From: Rudaea sp. 3F27F6
GTDB taxonomy: Bacteria; Pseudomonadota; Gammaproteobacteria; Xanthomonadales; Rhodanobacteraceae
Reading direction: 5' to 3'
Assembly (NCBI RefSeq): GCF_005503555.1
Contig: NZ_SCNG01000002.1
Location: 992,001 to 1,056,000, forward strand
DNA: 64,000 nt
Under the pieces are notes generated by a model that did no database searches, had not been told where the DNA came from, and worked only from the letters and a program-made list of their open reading frames with translations. A program made the position numbers and the translations under genes. Shown here piece by piece: positions 40,730 to 50,589 of the stretch. Positions within the stretch are counted from its first letter, which is position 1; every line of letters begins with the position of its first letter.

Positions 40730-43326
40730 AGCACGATCTCCACCGCGCGTCCGCGCAGGTTGTAGTCCGACGACATCGCCGCGCCGTAGGCGCCGGCCTG
40801 GGCGATCAGGATCACGTCGCCCTCCTGCGCGGCGGCGAGGCGGCGATTGCTGCCGAGCACGTCGCCCGATTCGCAGATCGGTCCGACGATCTGGACGAGT
40901 TCGTTCGCCGGCTCGTCGATGCGCGTCAGGTCGACGATCTCGTGATAGGCCTCGTACAGCGCCGGGCGGATCAGCGTGTGCATGCCCGCATCGACGCCGA
41001 CGTAACGGAACTCGCCCTTGCGCTTCAACTGGGTCACGCGCGCGAGCAGCACGCCCGCGTCGGCGACGAGGAAGCGACCCGGCTCGCTCCACAGTTCGAA
41101 TTGCGGATACGCGGCCTTCACTTCGGCCAGATTCGCGGCGACCGCGGCGAGATCGAGCGGCGCTTCGTCGGGGCGCGCCGGCACGCCATAGCCGCCGCCG
41201 ACGTTGAGCGAGCGCACGGTGCCGATCTTCTCGGCGATGCTCGCAAGCTGGATGTGCACTTCCTTCCAGTGCTTCGCATCGAGGATGCCGGAACCGAGAT
41301 GCGCGTGCAGGCCGACGATGCGCACGTCGTGCTGGGCGGCCAGGCGGCGGAACTCGTCGAGCTCGTTCAAGGCGAGACCGAATTTCGACGCGGCGCCGCC
41401 GGTCTTGACCTTGTCGTGGTGGCCGCGGGCGAAATCGAGATCGATGCGCAGCTCGATTTCGCGTCCGGCGAACAGCTCGCCCCAGTGTTCGAGCGGATGC
41501 AGGTTGTCGAGAGTCAGGCGCGCGTTGGCTTCGATGCCCGCGGCATAGTCTTCGCGCGTAGCGAAGTTCGGCGTGTAGAGCAGATCGACCTGCGCACCGA
41601 CCGCCTCGCGTGCGCGCGCCAGCTCGCCCGGCGAAACGCATTCGAGGCCGAAGCCCTGGGCGGCAATTTCGCGCAGCAGCGCCGGATGCGAATTGGCCTT
41701 GATCGCGTAGTACCAGCGGTCGACCGCCTTGATCGTGCCGTGCAGCGCCTGCGCCTGCGCGCGCACGGTGGCGAGATCGTAGACGTAGGCGGGCGTCGCC
41801 GTCTGCGCGAGCGCCAGCAGTTCGTCGCGGCGCGTGCGCCACCACGGCGTGGTCTTGGTCTGCGCGGGTTTGTACAGGTCGCCCCAGCTCGGGCCGAACA
41901 CGGCGGCGTCCTCGACGCGCATCGCCTCGGCCTTGATCAGCAGATCGTGCAGTTGCGGCACGAGGTTGGAGGCGACGCTTTCGTCGACCACGAAGGTCAG
42001 ATTGAGATTGTTCGACGACTGCGAGATCAGATGCACGCGCAGCGAACCGAATTCGGCGAGCACCGACGAGAACTTGTGCAGCATCGAGCGCATGCCGCGC
42101 CCGACCAGGGTGATCGCCGCGCACGGCGAGATCACTTTCACCCGGCACACTTCGGCGAGGTCGGTGCACAGCGCCGAGAGCACGTCGGTGTTGACCAGGT
42201 TTTCGGTCGGGTCGAGCGAGACGGTGACGTTGGTTTCAGCCGTGCCGACCAGGTCGATCGACAGGCCGTGGCGCTTGAAGATCTCGAACACGTCGGCGAG
42301 AAAGCCGACCTGCTGCCACATGCCGATCGATTCCATCGAGATCAGGGTGATGCCGGTGCGCGAGGAGATCGCTTTCACGCTCGGCAGCGCTTCGGCCACC
42401 GCGGCGGAAATCTCGGTGCCGGCGAAGTCGGGATAGTTCGTGTCCTTGATCGCGAGCGGCACTCCGGCCTCGCGCACCGGGTTGATGCAGCGCGGATGCA
42501 GCACCTTGGCGCCGGTCGTGGCGATTTCCTGCGCTTCCTCGTAGTCGAGGCGCGACAGCAAGCGCGCGGTCGGCACGCTGCGCGGATTGGCGCTGAACAT
42601 GCCGGCGACGTCGGTCCAGATCTCGACGATCTCGGCGTCGAGCAAGGCACCGAAGTAGCTCGCCGAGGTGTCGGAACCGCCCCTGCCGAGGATGACGGTT
42701 TCGTCGGCCGAATTGCGCGCCATGAAGCCCTGGGTGATAAAGGTCTCGCCGAGTCCCGGCAGTTTCGCGATCAGCGCGGCGTCGCGCGAGGTCGGCACCT
42801 GCGCGGAGAGATAGCGTCCCCATGCGCTCTGGTTCGGCAGCGCCTCGCTGAGCAGATGCTCGCGCGCGTCGAGCCAGCGCGTCGTCAGGCCGGACGCGCT
42901 GAGATAGGCGGCGCCGAGCGTCGACGACATCATCTCGCCGAGCGCGAGCACTTCGGCCTGCCAGGTCAGCGCGCCTTCGCCGCGGCGCGGATCGGCGAGC
43001 AGCGCTTCGAGCTTGCCGAGCCAGGCGTCGAGAGCGCCAGCGTCCTGCAATTCCAGCTCGGCGAACATGGCGCGGTGGCGCGCGACGATGTCGTCGGCGA
43101 CCGCGCGGCATTTGCCGTGGTCGGCGTGGCCGTCGCAGATCGCCTTGAGCTTGTCGGTCGTGCCCGACAGCGCCGAGACCACGATCAGCACGTGTTTGCC
43201 CTGCGCCCGTTTTCCTTTGGCGATTGCCGCGATCTTGTCCCAGCGCGGCCGCGTCGAAACGCTGGTACCGCCGAATTTGAGAACGACCCACTGGGCGCCG
43301 GAGACAGGCGCGGCATTCACACTCAC
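40726..43326 (-). CDS. Bifunctional aspartate kinase/diaminopimelate decarboxylase
   Basis: This 866-residue fusion joins the first and last steps of lysine synthesis. The kinase domain starts at QWVVLKFGGTSV, with the GRGGSD loop and ACT regulatory domains ahead of residue ~460, which may bind lysine or threonine. The second half is a PLP decarboxylase of alanine-racemase fold: Lys in WYYAIKANSHP near residue 542, HLGSG, and GGGYG. The fusion is characteristic of Xanthomonadales. GTG at 43326 follows CGGGAA; a second GTG is at 43320. It heads the operon with murL and murD2, so DAP/lysine supply is coupled to wall synthesis. The gap upstream is divergent to the Oar-like receptor gene. Confidence 0.95.
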   Translation of the reverse strand: MSVNAAPVSGAQWVVLKFGGTSVSTRPRWDKIAAIAKGKRAQGKHVLIVVSALSGTTDKLKAICDGHADHGKCRAVADDIVARHRAMFAELELQDAGALDAWLGKLEALLADPRRGEGALTWQAEVLALGEMMSSTLGAAYLSASGLTTRWLDAREHLLSEALPNQSAWGRYLSAQVPTSRDAALIAKLPGLGETFITQGFMARNSADETVILGRGGSDTSASYFGALLDAEIVEIWTDVAGMFSANPRSVPTARLLSRLDYEEAQEIATTGAKVLHPRCINPVREAGVPLAIKDTNYPDFAGTEISAAVAEALPSVKAISSRTGITLISMESIGMWQQVGFLADVFEIFKRHGLSIDLVGTAETNVTVSLDPTENLVNTDVLSALCTDLAEVCRVKVISPCAAITLVGRGMRSMLHKFSSVLAEFGSLRVHLISQSSNNLNLTFVVDESVASNLVPQLHDLLIKAEAMRVEDAAVFGPSWGDLYKPAQTKTTPWWRTRRDELLALAQTATPAYVYDLATVRAQAQALHGTIKAVDRWYYAIKANSHPALLREIAAQGFGLECVSPGELARAREAVGAQVDLLYTPNFATREDYAAGIEANARLTLDNLHPLEHWGELFAGREIELRIDLDFARGHHDKVKTGGAASKFGLALNELDEFRRLAAQHDVRIVGLHAHLGSGILDAKHWKEVHIQLASIAEKIGTVRSLNVGGGYGVPARPDEAPLDLAAVAANLAEVKAAYPQFELWSEPGRFLVADAGVLLARVTQLKRKGEFRYVGVDAGMHTLIRPALYEAYHEIVDLTRIDEPANELVQIVGPICESGDVLGSNRRLAAAQEGDVILIAQAGAYGAAMSSDYNLRGRAVEIVL

Positions 43327-43560
43327 GATGATTCCCGTTGTTGGTGGAAGAAGAGCGGAGCTGCGCAGCAAAGCGCAGCGAGCTGGCAATAGTAAGGCGA
43401 AATGCTGCGCCCGCACAGATCGGCGCCGCGACTGCGGCCACTGTCGCAGTTTTCGTGATCGAGCTAACCGAACCCGCTCATCTGGCGGCGCAGCATGTTC
43501 CGTTACGTTGTAACAATTGTAAAATACGCTTAACACTTGTTTTCACATCGAGGACTCTAG

Positions 43561-46500
43561 ATGTTTGTTTCCGTTCGCGCCAAAGCCCTGCCCGTCGCCA
43601 TCGCCGCCTTACTGGCGATCACCACGGCAAATGCCCAGAACATCACCACGTCCGGTATCAATGGCCGCGTCCTCGACGCCGCCGGCAAGCCGGTCGCCGG
43701 CGCGGTAGTGACGATCGTGCACGTGCCTTCGGGCACCTCGAAAGAGGTCACGACCGACGCCGAAGGCCGCTATTCCGCACAGGGCCTGCGCGTCGGCGGC
43801 CCGTTTGAAGTCAAGGCGAACGAAGGCGGCAAGCCCGTCGCCGAACAGAACGACGTCTACCTGCAGCTCGGTCAGCCTTCCTCGATCAATCTGACCACGG
43901 CCGCGGCATCGTCCGCCGGCGCCGCCCAGCTCGAAGGCGTCACCGTCAGCGCCTCGGCGCTCGCGCTGACGTTCGCCCCGGACAACAAGGGCCTGGCGAC
44001 GAACATCTCGCAGCGCCAGTTGCAGGCGATCCCGATGGGCAACCGCGCGATCGACGACGTGGTCCGCCTCGACCCGCGCGTCAACGTGGTCAACCAGGGC
44101 ACCGGTGCGATCTCCGCGGTCGGCATGAACAACCGCTACAACAACATCGCCGTCGACGGCGTAACCCAGGGCGACCCGTTCGGCCTCAACGCCAACGGCC
44201 TGCCCTACCTCAAGTCGCCGATCTCGCCTGAAGCCATCGCGCAGTACAACATCTCGACCGCGAACTTCGACGTGGTCGCCGACACTGTCGGCGCCGACGT
44301 CAACGCGGTGACCAAGTCGGGCACGAACGATTTCCACGGTTCGCTCTACTACGCCTACCGCAATGCCAACCACCTGGTCGGCGATGCCGGCTGGCTGCCG
44401 AGCGGCACGCCGGGCTACAAGTACAACGGCTACGACAAGGACGCGACCTACGGCTTCAATGTCGGCGGTCCGATCATCAAGGACCGTTTGTTCTTCTTCC
44501 TCTCCGCGGAAAAGGAAAAGACCACCGGCATCGGCGCCGACTCGCTCAACGGCATGGACTTCAGTCTCGGCAACGGCGCCTCGACCAGCAACAAGGTCTC
44601 GCCGGGCGACCTGCAGAAGGTGATCGACGCCGCGACCAAGCTCGGCCTCAAGCCGGGCAGCTTCGGCGGCTCGTCGGCGCTGACCTACGACGACAAGCGC
44701 TATCTGGCCAAGATCGACTGGAACATCTCCGACCGTCACCGTGCCAGCTTCTCGTACCAGAATTCGAAGGAATCGCAGCCGGCGGTCGGCGGCAACGGAC
44801 CGTCCACCGTGGGCCTGTCGAGCTACACCTGGACCAAGGCGATCAAGACGACCAACTACGTCGCACAGTTGTTCTCCGACTGGGGCGACAACTTCACCAC
44901 CGAAGCCAAGGTCGGCTACCAGAAGTTCACCCAGGCGACGACCGCGCCATACGACCAGCCGTCGGTGCAGGTGAATCTGTCGCCGTCGGGCACCGGTCCG
45001 TCGGTGTTTCTCGGCAAGGAACAGTACCGCCACTACAACTACATCGAGACCAAGAAGACCTCGCTGTTCTTGGCTGGCACCTACACGCTCGGCGATCACG
45101 CGATCAAGGGCGGCCTCGACTTCCAGCGCAACAAGATCTTCAACCTGTTCGGCCAGGCCGAATTCGGCGTGTACCAGTTCTGGGGCCTCGACAATTTCCT
45201 CGCCGGCAAGTATTCGCAGTACTCGCTGTATCACCCGGCGTCCGGTTTCGGTCTGAACGACATCGCCGGCGCGTGGACCTACACGCAGTACAGCCCGTTC
45301 ATCCAGGACACCTGGCAGGTCAACGACAAGCTGTCGGTGCAGTACGGCCTGCGCATGGACATCCCCGACGCGAACAAACCGCCGCAGTACAACGCCAAGT
45401 TCGCCCAGGCGTTCGGCTATCCGAACAATTACACGGTGTCGTCGAGCAACAAGGTGATCGAGCCGCGCGTCTCGTTCAACTACAACTTCGACAGTGAGTA
45501 CAAGACTCAGCTGCGCGGCGGCATCGGCCTGTTCCAGACTTCGCCACCGACGGTGTGGCTGACCAACCCGTATCAGAACAACGGCGTCACCCTGCTCTCG
45601 TACACCAACGGCGATCCGACCAAGGCGCCGTTCAGTCCCGATCCGTACAACCAGAACATTCCGGCCGGCGGCGGTGCGGGTTCGGTTGACACGATCGCCA
45701 AGGACTTCAAGCTGCCGACCGCGTGGAAGTTCAGCCTCGCGCTCGATCGCGAACTGCCGGTGTGGGGATTGCTCGCCACGGCCGAGTACCAGCACAACAA
45801 GGTGAAGGACGGCATTCTTTACCAGGCGATCAACTTCGGCGCGCCGACCGGCACGCTGCCCGACGGCCGTCAGCAGTTCTGGAAGACGCCGGGCCAGGCA
45901 CCGAACGGCACCGACTGGCTGGCCAACCGCAACCGCGATTTCGCCCCGACCTCGACCCTGCTCACGAACACGCACAAGGGCAAGTCCGACAGCCTGACCC
46001 TGGCGCTGACCAAGCCGTTCACCGACGGTCTCTCGGGCAACGTGAGCGTGACCTTCGGCCATGCGACCGATGCCGACCCGGGTTCCGACACGATCGCGTT
46101 CGACGGCTACCGCCGCATCGCGCGCACGAACCCGAACGAGAACATCTCCTCGACGTCGAACTACAGCATCGCGCGCGCGATCAAGGCGTCGATGACCTAC
46201 CAGCACGCCTTCTTCGGCGACTACAAGAGCACGGCGTCGATCTTCTACAGCGGCCGCACCGGCAACCAGTACACCTGGGTGTTCGGCAACGACGCGAACG
46301 GCGACAACGTCGCCGGCTGGGATCCGGTCTACATTCCTTCGATCAACGATCCGAAGATGGCGTTCGCGCCGGGCACGAGCGACAAGGCGATCGCGCAGTT
46401 CTGGCAGTACCTCAACAACGACAAGTACCTGTCGGGCCATCGCGGCATGATCGCCGGGCGCAACGGTGCGCGCACGCCGTGGGTGACGTCGTTCGACTTG

Positions 46501-46809
46501 TCGCTCGCGCAGGAGATCCCCGGCATCTTCAACGGCAACAAGGGCGAGATCCGTCTCGACATCTTCAACTTCCTCAACCTGCTCAACAAGCACTGGGGCG
46601 ACGTGTATAACACCGGCCTCTATCCGACGCGCACACTGGCGAACTATGCCGGGGTCAACTCGAAGGGCCAGTACGTCTATTCGCTGCCGACCGACAAGAA
46701 CGGCAACTATCAGCCGCAGCAGCTCACGATCTACGACGGCGGCTTCTACGATCCGAGCCGTGTCGTCTCGCGCTGGTCGATGATGGTGACGGCGAAATAC
46801 ACGTTCTAA
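43561..46809 (+). CDS. Oar-like TonB-dependent receptor with carboxypeptidase regulatory domain
   Basis: This 1082-residue precursor has a signal peptide (MFVSVRAKALPVAIAALLAITTANA), a carboxypeptidase-regulatory-like beta-sandwich (GINGRVLDAAGKPVAGAVVTI), a plug and a large barrel ending in the aromatic C terminus AKYTF. Proteins of this layout occur as Oar in Myxococcus and in many Xanthomonadales; substrates are peptides, glycans or unknown. A GAGGA site precedes ATG 43561. An extended -10-like TGTAAAAT (43519-43525) lies upstream, in a strongly A/T-rich patch. Confidence 0.94.
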   Translation: MFVSVRAKALPVAIAALLAITTANAQNITTSGINGRVLDAAGKPVAGAVVTIVHVPSGTSKEVTTDAEGRYSAQGLRVGGPFEVKANEGGKPVAEQNDVYLQLGQPSSINLTTAAASSAGAAQLEGVTVSASALALTFAPDNKGLATNISQRQLQAIPMGNRAIDDVVRLDPRVNVVNQGTGAISAVGMNNRYNNIAVDGVTQGDPFGLNANGLPYLKSPISPEAIAQYNISTANFDVVADTVGADVNAVTKSGTNDFHGSLYYAYRNANHLVGDAGWLPSGTPGYKYNGYDKDATYGFNVGGPIIKDRLFFFLSAEKEKTTGIGADSLNGMDFSLGNGASTSNKVSPGDLQKVIDAATKLGLKPGSFGGSSALTYDDKRYLAKIDWNISDRHRASFSYQNSKESQPAVGGNGPSTVGLSSYTWTKAIKTTNYVAQLFSDWGDNFTTEAKVGYQKFTQATTAPYDQPSVQVNLSPSGTGPSVFLGKEQYRHYNYIETKKTSLFLAGTYTLGDHAIKGGLDFQRNKIFNLFGQAEFGVYQFWGLDNFLAGKYSQYSLYHPASGFGLNDIAGAWTYTQYSPFIQDTWQVNDKLSVQYGLRMDIPDANKPPQYNAKFAQAFGYPNNYTVSSSNKVIEPRVSFNYNFDSEYKTQLRGGIGLFQTSPPTVWLTNPYQNNGVTLLSYTNGDPTKAPFSPDPYNQNIPAGGGAGSVDTIAKDFKLPTAWKFSLALDRELPVWGLLATAEYQHNKVKDGILYQAINFGAPTGTLPDGRQQFWKTPGQAPNGTDWLANRNRDFAPTSTLLTNTHKGKSDSLTLALTKPFTDGLSGNVSVTFGHATDADPGSDTIAFDGYRRIARTNPNENISSTSNYSIARAIKASMTYQHAFFGDYKSTASIFYSGRTGNQYTWVFGNDANGDNVAGWDPVYIPSINDPKMAFAPGTSDKAIAQFWQYLNNDKYLSGHRGMIAGRNGARTPWVTSFDLSLAQEIPGIFNGNKGEIRLDIFNFLNLLNKHWGDVYNTGLYPTRTLANYAGVNSKGQYVYSLPTDKNGNYQPQQLTIYDGGFYDPSRVVSRWSMMVTAKYTF

Positions 46810-46833
46810 ACGCATCACGGGTCACAATCCTGG

Positions 46834-46864
46834 AATCGGCGCCGCAACGGCGCCGATTTTTTTT
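46834..46864 (+). terminator. Intrinsic terminator of the Oar-like receptor gene
   Basis: An 11-bp perfect stem (AATCGGCGCCG and complement) with a CAA loop is followed by eight T residues, 25 nt after the stop codon. Confidence 0.9.
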
Positions 46865-47353
46865 GCGTCGGCGCACAGAATCGACATCGGCAACTGGCGT
46901 ATACCGCGTTTGCCGTATGTGCCTTCGACTGCGCGCCCGCTGCATTCCGCTCGCAATCGACATGGGTACGTACTCGTTTCAGGGGGCAGGCCATGATCGA
47001 ATCTGCCGCGCGCTCATGCGCGCCGTACGGTCAGTGCGAGAGTGCAACGAGTCGTTGCGCCGCTAGCGACGCGCTTTTGCGTCGGCGCTTGCGCATGCAC
47101 GCAGGCCAACGTCTCGATCACGGCAATCCCAACACGTCTCCGATTTCCGCAGCGGTGCCGTCGCTGCGGACGTTCGCTGTGGCACTCCGACGTTTCGTCG
47201 TGAACGGTATGCCGTAGCTGCAACCAATAAAAAACGCGACCGCGTCGAAGCGGATCGCTTGCACAACCGTTCGCGGAGAACGCACCACGATCGATTCCAT
47301 TTTCCAACGCGGGCGACGGCGTGCAGTCGCCAATTCGATGAGGAGTAGTGCCA
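46865..47353. other. Intergenic region without a recognisable gene
   Basis: Some 490 bp after the receptor terminator hold only short antisense frames of Arg-rich composition. It must contain the promoter of the CxxCH protein gene. Nothing else is seen. Confidence 0.5.
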
Positions 47354-48568
47354 ATGAACAAACGAGTTCTCACCGCCGCATTGCTGACCATCATTTCCCT
47401 GAGCGGAGCCTCGGCGCAGGCGCCGGCCACGGCGGATGACATCTCGAAGCGGCCGGCCAGCGCGGCCGATTCCGATGCCGCAGCGAGATATGCGTGGTTC
47501 CTGTTCGTGCAGGCTATGAAGCCCGCCAACGGCGGCTTGACGTTCGAGACGTGGACCGAGCAGTGCAAGCTCAATCCGAACATGATCGGCTGCCCGCCGC
47601 CGCAGGCGCTGCTCGGCAAGAAGCGCGTATTTCATGTGAGCCCGCTCGCGCGGTCACTGCGCGGGCTGAGAGGACTCGCCGCCGACGCGACCGACAAGGG
47701 CATCGAATGCACACCGATGCAGACCACGACACTCAACGGATATCCGCCTCCGTCGAACGTCACTGCGAAAGCGCAGTTCTGCGAAGAGGTGTACGTGAAT
47801 CCGCCCGAAGCGAATTTCGTCAAGACCAACGGGCTGATCACCCTCACCGGCCAGCAGGCGTATGCCAAGGGACAGGGCGGCGCGATCACCTTCCCGTGGG
47901 ATGCGATCGAGGTCAAGGCCGACTGGGTGCCGACGAGTTCGTTCAATCCGTCGTTCCAATGCCCCGATCCGACGCATTCGCTGTACACGGAAACGATCAA
48001 CGGAACCTGCTACGCACTCGTCGGCCTGCATATCTCCTCGAAGGTTTTGCCGGACTGGCTGTGGGCGACGTTCGAGCCCGCGAGTACGATCACGAATCCG
48101 AACCGCTGCGATGCGAACCTCTACGACACCTGCTTCGATCCCTGGGGCACGACATCGAAGACGCCCTACGGCAAAGGCACGACCGTGCCACAGAGCCCGC
48201 AGTTGAAACAGCTGATGGCGTCGGCGGGCCTCGATCCGGCATTCAACAATTATTTCCTCACCGGTGCGCAGACTCAGTTCGTCAGTGCGCAGACCACGCC
48301 GATCCCGTTGGGCAATTCGTTCGTGGAGTTCAACGCAGGCGTAAACCCCGGCACCGCGTCGTGCATCACCTGCCACAGATACGCCTACTACGACGGCAGC
48401 CTGCCTCAGCCCGGCCACGTGGAAGACAATTTCGGCGGCCCGGCGAACGGATGGTCGGCGGTGGGCTATGCCTGCTCCTCCAACCCGCACGGCAATTGCA
48501 CGCCGGTCACGCCCGGTTCGATCTCGCAGGATTTCTCCTGGATGCTCGGACTTATGCCCGGCAAGTGA
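47354..48568 (+). CDS. Secreted protein with single CxxCH haem-type motif
   Basis: This 404-residue precursor has a signal peptide (MNKRVLTAALLTIISLSGASAQA). The mature part is rich in Cys (about 11), Pro and aromatic residues, and has one CxxCH site near the end (ASCITCHRYAYYDG), which suggests covalent haem c, with a possible distal Met in WMLGLMPG. It begins with AARYAWFLFVQAMKP. Proteins of this kind are described only as cytochrome-like; I do not recognise its partner or substrate. A CCAATG-type context with AGGAG supports ATG 47354. It is preceded by ~490 bp without genes and is followed by an amino-acid permease. Confidence 0.75.
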   Translation: MNKRVLTAALLTIISLSGASAQAPATADDISKRPASAADSDAAARYAWFLFVQAMKPANGGLTFETWTEQCKLNPNMIGCPPPQALLGKKRVFHVSPLARSLRGLRGLAADATDKGIECTPMQTTTLNGYPPPSNVTAKAQFCEEVYVNPPEANFVKTNGLITLTGQQAYAKGQGGAITFPWDAIEVKADWVPTSSFNPSFQCPDPTHSLYTETINGTCYALVGLHISSKVLPDWLWATFEPASTITNPNRCDANLYDTCFDPWGTTSKTPYGKGTTVPQSPQLKQLMASAGLDPAFNNYFLTGAQTQFVSAQTTPIPLGNSFVEFNAGVNPGTASCITCHRYAYYDGSLPQPGHVEDNFGGPANGWSAVGYACSSNPHGNCTPVTPGSISQDFSWMLGLMPGK

Positions 48569-48900
48569 TCCGTTCTTCCGGGAGCCTGCGCCCGGACCCG
48601 TCGCCGCTTCCTTCGGGGAGCGGCGCGGTTGTTGCCGCGATTGCGCGAATGTTTACCTGAGTTTGTCCGGCCGACGTCGAACGCAAGCAATACGGTGAAC
48701 GCAGTAAGTTCGATGTCGCTGTGCAAATCGAGCTTGCGCATCTGTTTTTCGCGATGTTTGTGCGCGCAGAGCAATCCGCCCTCCAAGCGCAGGCACCTCG
48801 ATGCCGTGGATTGAGCAGCAGTACTTATTTGCCGCGCCAGCATCTCGACAGCCGCGCGCGAGTTCGCCATGCTCGGCCATCCGATCAGGGAACCACCCGC
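48569..48900. other. Intergenic region before the APC permease
   Basis: About 330 bp. An in-frame extension of the permease from 48721 exists but lacks family features, so I treat this as upstream sequence. No clear promoter or hairpin is seen. Confidence 0.4.
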
Positions 48901-50250
48901 ATGTCCAACGAAGCCGCGTCTTCCTCGTCCACGGCATCGGCGCCCGGCTATCTGCGCCGGCTCGGCGTCTGGGACGCCAGCATGATCGTGGTCGGCGGCG
49001 TGATCGGCTCGGGCATTTTCCGCGTGCCCGCGGCGGTGGCGAAGCAGACCGGTTCGGCGACCGAGCAGTTGATTGCCTGGAGCCTCGGCGGCGTCATCGC
49101 TCTGATCGGCGCTCTGTGTTATGCCGAACTCGGCGCGCGGCGGCCGAACGCCGGCGGCGGCTACGTCTATCTGCGTGAAGCCTTCGGCCTCATCGTCGCC
49201 TTTGTCTACGGCTGGAATCTTCTTATCGTCAATCATTCCGGCGCGATCGCCGCGGTCTCGACCGTATTCGTCGAATATTTCGGCGCGGCGCTCGGCATCA
49301 AAGTCGCCAACCCGGCACCGTGGGCTGTCGGCACGATCGTGTTCCTGACCGGAATCAACTGGTTCGGCATCCGCGCCGGCGCGCTGACCCAGAACATCCT
49401 GACCGTGCTGAAACTGCTCGCGCTCAGTGTATTGATTGCGGTCGGCCTCGCCGCCGGCGGTGCGCCGGCCCCGACGGCACCGCCGCCGCCGATCCAGCCG
49501 CTCACGCTGATCGGGGCGATGATGCCCGTGCTGTTTTCCTATGGCGGCTGGTACTACGTCAACGACATCGCCGGAGAAATCCGCGATCCGCAGCGCAACC
49601 TGCCGCGCTCGCTGCTGCTCGGCATGCTGCTCGTCGCGGGATGCTACGTACTCGCCAACGCAGCGTATCTTGCGGTGCTCGGCCATGCCGGCCTCGCCGC
49701 GAGCCAAGCGCCGGCCGCCGACGTGATGCGCCATGTATTCGGCGAACCCGGCGCGCGCCTGATCGCGCTCGGCATCGCCATCTCGACTCTGGGCTTCGTC
49801 AATATCTCGCTGATCGGCGCGGCGCGCGTGTTCCAGGTGATGGGCGCGGACGGCGTGTTCTTCCGCTCCGCGGGCAAGCTGGACCCACGCTGGCGTTCGC
49901 CGAATACGGCCCTGCTGATGCTCGCGGCGTGGGCCAGCGTGCTCGCCCTGACCGGCACGTTCGAGCAGCTCTTGAATTACTCGACCGTCGGCGACTGGAT
50001 CGGCATCGCTGCGGTGATCGCGACGCTGTTCTGGTATCGCCGCGCGCGCGCCGAAGGCGCCGCCCCGGCCTTCCAGATGCCTCTCTATCCTTTGTTGCCG
50101 ATGCTGTTTCTCGTCGTGGTCGCCTGGGTCGTCGCGACCACGGTCTGGCAGAATCCTCGTGACGCCGGCATGGGCGTGTTGATCACGCTCGCGGGGATTC
50201 CGGTCTACTGGTACTGGACGCGCGCACGGCGCTTCCGCCACTCAACGTGA
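48901..50250 (+). CDS. APC-family amino-acid permease
   Basis: This 449-residue inner-membrane transporter has about 12 helices. The first has the APC ligand-binding pattern GGVIGSGIFRVP, and the helix 6-like region is FSYGGWYYVNDIAGEI, with DPQRNLPRSLLLG following. The pattern suggests an LAT or YfnA-like subgroup that moves neutral or aromatic amino acids, but the substrate cannot be set. ATG 48901 follows CAGGGAACC. It ends 90 bp before a REP-like palindrome. Confidence 0.9.
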   Translation: MSNEAASSSSTASAPGYLRRLGVWDASMIVVGGVIGSGIFRVPAAVAKQTGSATEQLIAWSLGGVIALIGALCYAELGARRPNAGGGYVYLREAFGLIVAFVYGWNLLIVNHSGAIAAVSTVFVEYFGAALGIKVANPAPWAVGTIVFLTGINWFGIRAGALTQNILTVLKLLALSVLIAVGLAAGGAPAPTAPPPPIQPLTLIGAMMPVLFSYGGWYYVNDIAGEIRDPQRNLPRSLLLGMLLVAGCYVLANAAYLAVLGHAGLAASQAPAADVMRHVFGEPGARLIALGIAISTLGFVNISLIGAARVFQVMGADGVFFRSAGKLDPRWRSPNTALLMLAAWASVLALTGTFEQLLNYSTVGDWIGIAAVIATLFWYRRARAEGAAPAFQMPLYPLLPMLFLVVVAWVVATTVWQNPRDAGMGVLITLAGIPVYWYWTRARRFRHST

Positions 50251-50340
50251 AAACGTAAAACAGCAGGAGTCGCCCGATCATCGGTGTTCCCAAGTTACGT
50301 TCACTATGGATTCGGCCCGATAAATTTTTGACCGCTCACA

Positions 50341-50419
50341 CTGAGCGTAGCCGCGCGGCGGCGAAGTCGAAGTGCCGCAGCAACAGGCTTCGACTGCGCG
50401 CCTACGGCGCTACGCTCAG
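50341..50419. repeat. REP-like imperfect palindrome
   Basis: Two 32-nt arms, one starting CTGAGCGTAGC and the other ending GCTACGCTCAG, pair at 25 of 32 positions around a 15-nt loop; GTCGAAG/CTTCGAC flank the loop. This is the layout of REP/BIME-type elements in Xanthomonadales genomes. It sits in a 339-bp gap (50251-50589) with no gene. Confidence 0.7.
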
Positions 50420-50589
50420 CCCGAACGGACATATCCCTATAGGTGCCGCATCAATTAGGTACCGCATCAATAAGCAGACAGGAACGGTCGATACCGTGCG
50501 CTACGCGCCCGCTTATGATCGAGAGCATCGGTTTAGCCGCGAGCCGATATTCCCCGTCGCGAAGAAATCTGCGACGCCACCTCGAACTT

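Noticed and set aside
43327-43560. Lysine riboswitch before the lysC-lysA gene
   Set aside because: The 234-bp gap is shared with a divergent gene and I could not find the conserved lysine-aptamer helices by eye; a covariance-model search would settle it.
43609-46818. 1069-residue antisense frame over the Oar-like receptor
   Set aside because: It has Arg/Val/Glu-rich composition with no motif, while the plus-strand frame has signal peptide, plug and barrel.
46865-47353. tRNA or small-RNA gene in the long gap
   Set aside because: No cloverleaf or T-arm-like GGTTCRA pattern with matching stems was found.
47014-47619. 201-residue minus-strand frame before the CxxCH protein
   Set aside because: It overlaps the signal peptide region of the stronger gene and has no family features.
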